Assembly (NCBI RefSeq): GCF_000003605.2
Contig: NW_003122413.1
Span: 106,645 to 118,204 of the forward strand
Source: Saccoglossus kowalevskii
Lineage: Eukaryota; Hemichordata; Enteropneusta; Harrimaniidae
Reading direction: 5' to 3'
Length of the DNA stretch: 11,560 nucleotides
In this document: piece by piece, positions 7,116 through 11,560 of the stretch
Numbering within the stretch: the stretch's first letter is position 1
How the letters are laid out: each line of letters begins with the position of its first letter
Notes under the pieces: model-generated
Told to the model about the DNA's origin: nothing
The model's input: only the letters and a program-made list of their open reading frames with translations
Databases searched by the model: none
Made by a program: the position numbers and the translations under genes

Positions 7116-9804
7116 GCTTTTTTTCATGATACATAAAAAGACCCATATTACGATAATAATGCCACCAATAGTGGGTAGCGTTATGAAAAACAGGGAAATT
7201 AGGGTAAAAGTAAAACCGTACATTATAACGAGTTTGGATAACTTAATTGCGAAAACCGCTTTTAACAAAGCGTTCATACTATACAAATCTTTGGACATTT
7301 ATATAGTATAAAACTCCGTAATATAAATGCCCACTGTCTTTTATTATACGAAAGCGAATGAGTTTTTACTATATACATGACATGAATGCATAGTCGCCAG
7401 GGGCAATACAGTACAGGTGTTAAATCCTAATGCATTTCAAATCTTTATTGTTTTTAATTAACTTGAACCAGGCAATTTCTTCTTTTTTTTGGAAGAGAAG
7501 GTTTTGGCTTTGGCTCTCCCACTATATCACACACCATTGAGTTATTTTCTAGTCACATCTGGTTGTGCTTTCTGTGGCAACACATGTGCATAGTATTCAT
7601 TAGATATTCGTACAGCAAGATATGGGCATATTGCACAATTTACCAATTTACACTTTCGCATTATTGGACGAGAATATTACAAGACGTACATTATTCATCG
7701 TTCATTAATGATTGTGTGTATTAGCATCAAATTTAAAAAAAATCAGATGCAGCATACAATTACAGTGGGAATAAAAAGGATTTTATACAATTAGTTGTTT
7801 TGAACGAGACAAATGAACAACTCAGAAATCTGGCGCTTTTAAAATAGCCTTTCCAAGGTCTCTTGTACTCATCATGGCATCGATAGATCTGTTTTCCGGA
7901 AAACCTGTCTGATACAAGGTAGTAGACGTGATTACCTAAAAATCAAATTATTTGACGACGTTACGAATCGGTAAGAATCAACAAATAACATTAAAATGTT
8001 CTTAAATCTCCACACTTGTTTGTGTAGTATCTAGATAGGCTAGCACATGCTAACATTTTGTTCATATACATTCCATCTTGTTTGTTTTTTTCAAATAATC
8101 CGCTTCGAGAATTTCACCGGTTGAGGTGGCTTGAGACCGCCAATAACACTCTCTGTTGGTTGGTTGACAAGCAGGGTATTTTCCCACGTTATAATTTCAA
8201 AATACAAAATTTCAATTTACAATTGTAGAAGAACACTACATAGAAAGGTCCAGACGCTGTCACAATATTAATGATACCAATGTCGCACAATATTGTCTAG
8301 AGCTTGCTTCTAAAAACAAATAAATGATAATGTGCACCTATAAAATATTGAGGTTTTAACGATCACAGTTTTTTCTCAAATGTCCTGATACAGCGTATTT
8401 GGTGGTCATTTTTTTATTTCGCTTTTCAACTTTCAAAAAGAAGTACGACATCGACATATTTAGCTTTTCTGTACTACGTCGTTCAACTGATTCTGAAATT
8501 GATCGTAAGCGAATATATTATATTTCGAGTTACTGATTCCGACCACGCGATCAAAACAGCAACTACTCATTTTATATTTGCACGTGTCTTGGTTTGCATT
8601 CGTTCTTTGAGAATTTTAGATAAATAACGTTCATTTTCAATTGTACCAAATCTAACCACTGTAGTCATTCAGGAAAAGTCCGTGAGTTTCCGATGAGGTT
8701 CATTGTACTGCTACCCCTCACATTCACCTACATCTACATAAACTTGCACATACACACACATGCCGCTCTGGTAATATCCGACTAAATTAAAATATTGAGC
8801 ATGTGACCAATAACTGTAAGCCAATCAGTTTGTTCCAAAAATGTAGTTCAATCAAAATGTTATCTGTATGCGACTGATTGTGTTGTGTTCTGTTGTTGGT
8901 CTTAAATTTACACTGAACAATGAAACACAATTTTGCTACGTTTAGTATGTATATGTACGCCAAATAATACCAAACAGAGCTTTGGTATTAGCTGAAGTAC
9001 TCTTTTTTAGTCAGCCTTGCGGCCTCAAGAATTTTTTTGATCGGTCTTTATATATACTCAGCCGGCCCACATACTGGGAGTTTATTTCGGTCCAAATGTC
9101 AGTCTTAAACTACCTAATAGCCAAATGAATCTGGGCAGTTTTCAACAAATCAACTGCCTGATTTCCAATTGAACACACCTCGCAAGGCAATAATTGTTAA
9201 GAGCATATCATGCACAGAGAAAAATGCAGTTTTTTTAGCAACTATGAATTGGAACGTTTTACAGTTATTGGCTTTGGAAATATTTTAGATTAGCTCTCAT
9301 AAACTACCCAGAAAACACATATCCAGTAATTTGTGGGCTGAAAACCCAAATAATTAAGCATTTATTATTATTATATATATTTTATTTTACATCGCAAAAC
9401 TACAACAGTGAAACCATTGCCTTGAAGTCGATGCAACTTCAACTAGCCATTCTTTACCTTGAAATAAAAAAATTAAAATTAAGAGCATCGGGGAATATAT
9501 TAATAACCATTATTAGCAAGCGATAGCTTTATTTTATTCGAATCCATAAAATTCACGAGTTTTACGACATTTGCTGGCTACCTCTGTGCTAAAAACGGTT
9601 GTAAATGTGGGTGTAGTTCTCTCGCAAAGTCCTGTTGGTAATACAGACAAATATGGTCGTGTCCAGATCCTTGGGCTAATTCAGCACATGTTTAAAAGTC
9701 ACCCATAACCAAATTAACATGGATACAATGCTGTTGGAAGTGGTTATTAAGATTTATACAGCCCACAATTTTTGTCACCTTGACCTACACTTTAACCATT
9801 AATA
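7116..9804. other. intergenic region without a convincing gene
   Basis: About 2.7 kb of AT-rich sequence. Open frames at 7029-7298 (minus) and 7114-7311 (plus) overlap on opposite strands; only the minus one has a notable feature, a hydrophobic stretch. Short open pieces on the minus strand at 7822-7935 and 9578-9691 read protein-like and have splice-like borders, but they are no longer than chance allows. A 14-base perfect palindrome lies at 7891-7904 and an AT-rich simple stretch at 9361-9388. No RNA gene or transposon coding sequence was recognised. Confidence 0.5.
9361..9388. repeat. AT-rich simple repeat
   Basis: TTATTATTATTATATATATA-like low-complexity sequence followed by T-rich DNA. 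This is microsatellite-type sequence with no function implied. Confidence 0.5.
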
Positions 9805-9815
9805 GGCTAAACTTG

Positions 9816-9868
9816 GGCAGAGGGTTCTCCGAACCCACCTATCCACATAGTTTATTCCCACCATAGAC
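9816..9868 (-). repeat. interspersed repeat, copy 1 (inverted relative to 10121-10173)
   Basis: The reverse complement of this 53-base segment matches 10121-10173 closely along its whole length. Both contain the hairpin GGGTTC-NNN-GAACCC (here 9822-9836) and both end at GTCTATGGTGGG (read on the minus strand here). On the plus strand the segment runs straight into the direct repeat at 9866. It is probably part of a dispersed transposon end; the family is not identified. Confidence 0.65.
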
Positions 9869-9902
9869 TCCGGTCAGTCAAAATGACTATTTTAAACTGT
9901 AG
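9866..9902 (+). repeat. direct repeat, copy 1
   Basis: It shares the core CTCCGGTCAGTCAAAATGAC and the following ACTATTT..AACTGTAG with 10203-10238, differing by one inserted and one changed base. Within it GTCA-AAA-TGAC can pair as a small hairpin. In both places it directly follows the same flanking sequence, so it belongs to one repeat unit present twice in the same orientation. Confidence 0.7.
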
Positions 9903-9904
9903 GC

Positions 9905-10024
9905 ATTAATCAGCGATTCTGCCGGTGACGAAGAGATTGAATCTAGGTCAGGGGAAGCCCCATGACCTCAATATTATCTTTACCTTACGTCACGAACGAC
10001 TCAACTGAGCTATATGGCGGCGCC
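9905..10024 (-). mobile_element. tRNA-like segment, candidate SINE head (minus strand)
   Basis: On the minus strand, TAGCTCAGTTG (10012-10002) matches the RNA polymerase III A box of tRNA genes well. AGATTCAATCTC (9944-9933) resembles a B box (GGTTCRANYCC). The A-to-B spacing is 68 bases, longer than in an ordinary tRNA, and the space includes a strong hairpin (9945-9968) placed where a long variable arm would be. The segment then runs into the repeat sequence at 9866-9902 and 9816-9868, as a tRNA-derived SINE would run into its body. No cloverleaf with a proper acceptor stem was found, so it is not a working tRNA gene. Confidence 0.35.
9945..9968. repeat. hairpin AGGTCA-GGGG...CCCC-TGACCT
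   Basis: AGGTCAGGGG and CCCC(A)TGACCT pair over ten base pairs, with a loop of three and one bulged base. It sits between the A-box-like and B-box-like motifs of the tRNA-like segment, next to the latter. Confidence 0.55.
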
Positions 10025-10120
10025 ATAGATGGCTGTACAATCACTCTGGTTCTTTTCTCTCCGCATCAATGACTTAGACCAACGCTAAGGTAAGAGTGGT
10101 GTGGTTGGGGGGGTGCAGTA

Positions 10121-10205
10121 GTCTATGGTGGGTATGAACTATGTGAATAGACGGGTTCAGAGAACCCTCTGCCTAAATTCACTATGTTCAATTACCCACA
10201 TTGAC
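10121..10205 (+). repeat. long hairpin (foldback) repeat, containing inverted copy 2
   Basis: The left arm 10121-10152 is nearly the reverse complement of the right arm 10174-10205 (GTCTATGGTGGG pairs with CCCACATTGAC, and TGAACTATGTGAAT with ATTCACTATGTTCA). Between them is the perfect inner hairpin GGGTTC-AGA-GAACCC (10153-10167). The left arm plus centre (10121-10173) matches 9816-9868 in inverse orientation, while the right arm leads into the same direct repeat as that copy does. This is the structure of a foldback or terminal-inverted-repeat remnant. Confidence 0.65.
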
Positions 10206-10238
10206 TCCGGTCAGTCAAAATGACTATTTGAACTGTAG
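10203..10238 (+). repeat. direct repeat, copy 2
   Basis: Second copy of the element at 9866-9902, with the same CCGGTCAGTCAAAATGAC core. It follows the right arm of the hairpin at 10174-10205. Past it the two loci diverge: copy 1 goes into the tRNA-like segment, copy 2 into the tail of the recombinase relic. Confidence 0.7.
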
Positions 10239-10649
10239 ACTGTAGAGTCAGACGCCGATAGGTGGCGGGTTTTCTGAGCAAACAGAAAAATTATGAAAGT
10301 CTTTTCCCAGTCCGGGATGAAATACAATAATCACTCAACACCCTGGTTAAAGCCTAATAAGAAAGGGTGGTGTCTTCCCTTGCCTGTGCTGTCCCGGAGC
10401 AAGAACGCCAAAATGCTGCTAGGTGACAGGGTTTGGTGTGCCCGAGAAAGCTAGACCCCCAATCCAATCCTGGCGGTAGCAAGCTTTCAAAGTAAAGACC
10501 GAAAACAGTTTTGCATGAGGGCATAGACCACAAAGCGGAACCTTGGAGCTTCCAGGGGAGTGCTGACAGTAGGGAAATCTGTCCGCATAAAATGCCGAGA
10601 CTGACTTATTGCCTATGTGCAGAAACCTTGTGGTCGTTCGGGCTGTGTT
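10239..10649. other. non-coding tail next to the recombinase relic
   Basis: This is richer in G+C than the lectin region and continuous in character with the recombinase relic to its right. On the minus strand it lies downstream of the relic, so it is probably the 3' non-coding end of that element. The open frame at 10419-10706 (minus) starts in another frame over the recombinase C-terminus and shows no domain. No clear terminal repeat of the element was identified other than the repeats at 9816-10238. Confidence 0.4.
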
Positions 10650-11560
10650 CAGCAAACCAAGCCTGACCTGATACGACGGTACCCAACCTACAGAGTCCTT
10701 CCTCAATGGATTCGGTGTCTGTTAGTGGTAGTTGATAAAGACGTTCTGCATTCTTCAGAAGCCTGCCCTCCGTGTATGCTCGAGGGGGGAACCTGACGCT
10801 AGCACCAGTGAGTTGGCAATCATAGAACTCATGCGCTCGTACTTGGTGTCTCTGCAATCTCTGTGTCGAGTTAAAGTAGTATAGACCTCTAATACAGTCG
10901 CAGTAAACCACCTGGTTATGGAAGTGGGGAGGCCGGCATATCCTTCCTGCCTGGGCCGTAACACAACAACATGTGCCTGGCAACTCCGTTTGGTAGCAAC
11001 TCCGTGCTCGAACCGGGCAGAGAAGCAATTCCTCCTGGCCCCCCGGGCAGACAAAATTTGACAGCCGGGGGATGACGATCGGGTGAGGATCGTGTCCTGG
11101 GATTTGGTTCTAGGCGAGAAACCCGATTCGTGTCTTTCGCACAACTTGATTGTCCATAATGCGGTATGCCATCGGAGAATGACAATGCCCCATGCTCTGT
11201 CGACGCCTACCTGAGGCGAGGGCCAGTAGGAAGACTATTTTCCAGGTCAAAAAATGTGAGTAGTGCTGATCAAAGTGGCTCAAATGGCGGCCTGCTTTGA
11301 GCGAACAACACAGCCAACAAGTCCGAATTCGGTGGTTCCCTTGTATGAGGTCTTGGCGTCTGGAAAGCAGTAAATAGTCTCCTAATAATAGGACAATCGG
11401 CTAGTCGTGTTCCCGTAAGTTCTCAATAGCCAAAGATCGCTGGATAGGACAAACCAACTTCGTCAAACAGGTGGACGGAGGAGCTTGCTACCTGGCCAAT
11501 AGAGGGATGGTATGGATCAATTTCCTTTCCGCTACACCAATCAGTGTATGCTCGCAGCCT
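10650..11560 (-). pseudogene. decayed tyrosine recombinase (DIRS/Ngaro/PAT-like element), partial
   Basis: Read on the minus strand, pieces in different frames line up in order with a tyrosine recombinase. An N-terminal SAM-like domain includes W-C-S-G-K-E-I-D-P and L-F-D-E (about 11,440-11,540), then R-P-P-F-E-P-L (~11,275). Next comes the catalytic-domain opening L-A-L-A-S-G-R-R (~11,205-11,225) with the first catalytic Arg, then C-P-V-R-A (~11,010). Further on are V-R-A-H-E-F (~10,830), S-G-S-P-L-E and R-A-G-F (~10,757-10,790), and a tail with R-L-G-T-V-V-S-G-Q (~10,665). Breaks: TGA at 11423-11425, TGA at 11270-11272, TAG at 11110-11112, TGA at 10755-10757 where Trp is expected after GF, and frameshifts near 11,270 and 10,820 and again before the tail. 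The catalytic Tyr position reads His. A reverse transcriptase, if present, would lie beyond the right edge. Some Crypton recombinases are similar, so the exact class is open. Confidence 0.75.

Noticed and set aside
8095-8200. 44-codon minus-strand open stretch, considered as a middle exon of a convergent gene
   Set aside because: Its possible donor does not match the phase of the candidate exon at 7822-7935, and the translation resembles nothing I know.
8693-8785. 30-codon plus-strand frame beginning MRFIVLLPL, similar to a signal peptide
   Set aside because: It looks like a secretion signal, but the possible donor (GTAATA) would be phase 0, unlike the phase-1 rule of the lectin gene. No lectin-like exon follows before the repeats at 9816.
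9905-10024. A functional tRNA gene
   Set aside because: The A and B boxes are too far apart, the B box is degraded, and no matching acceptor stem was found.
1-11560. CRISPR array, bacterial operon or rRNA gene
   Set aside because: There are no regularly spaced repeats, no ribosome-binding-site-led gene runs and no rRNA-like conserved blocks. Introns and polyadenylation signals show an animal genome.

Overview
The window looks like nuclear DNA of an invertebrate animal, probably marine (tunicate, mollusc, cnidarian or a similar lineage; the sequence alone does not settle which). It is AT-rich and non-coding for most of its length. Its genes are split by short introns with canonical GT/AG borders, it carries polyadenylation signals, and it holds a decayed tyrosine-recombinase transposon typical of animal genomes. 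The right end, from about 10,240 on, is visibly richer in G+C than the rest.

The one clear host gene lies on the plus strand at about 2443-7110. I reconstruct seven exons: a 5' untranslated exon (~2443-2492), a signal-peptide exon (3249-3317), lectin module 1 (3767-4282), an 11-codon linker exon (4841-4873), lectin module 2 (5396-5928), a short exon that carries the natural stop (6738-6781), and a 3' untranslated exon ending near the AATAAA at 7088. The product is a secreted protein of two modules. Each module is a cysteine-containing domain of the GC[FY]...ALP...CFSG..A.TY type (WSC-like, not firmly named) followed by a SUEL/rhamnose-binding lectin domain (Gal_Lectin) with all eight cysteines. 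Every coding junction is phase 1, and the exon after each module starts with the same bases, so the gene grew by tandem duplication of a two-exon unit.

The second module is broken as written. Exon 5396-5928 is 533 bases, not a multiple of three. Its first part and the rest are open in different frames, and the frame changes near 5471-5490. Plain splicing gives a 247-residue protein that ends early in module 2; the intact arrangement would give about 386 residues. This could be a null allele, a young pseudogenisation, alternative splicing, or a base error in the assembly.

The left flank (1-2410) has no recognisable gene, apart from a purine-rich tract just upstream of the promoter. Between about 7115 and 9800 no gene is convincing; a few short open stretches are recorded as weak leads. 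From 9805 to 10,240 there is a nest of inverted and direct repeats around a tRNA-like segment on the minus strand. From about 10,650 to the right edge the minus strand holds the remains of a tyrosine recombinase of the DIRS/Ngaro/PAT kind, with several stops and frameshifts and a lost catalytic tyrosine; its upstream part runs out of the window.
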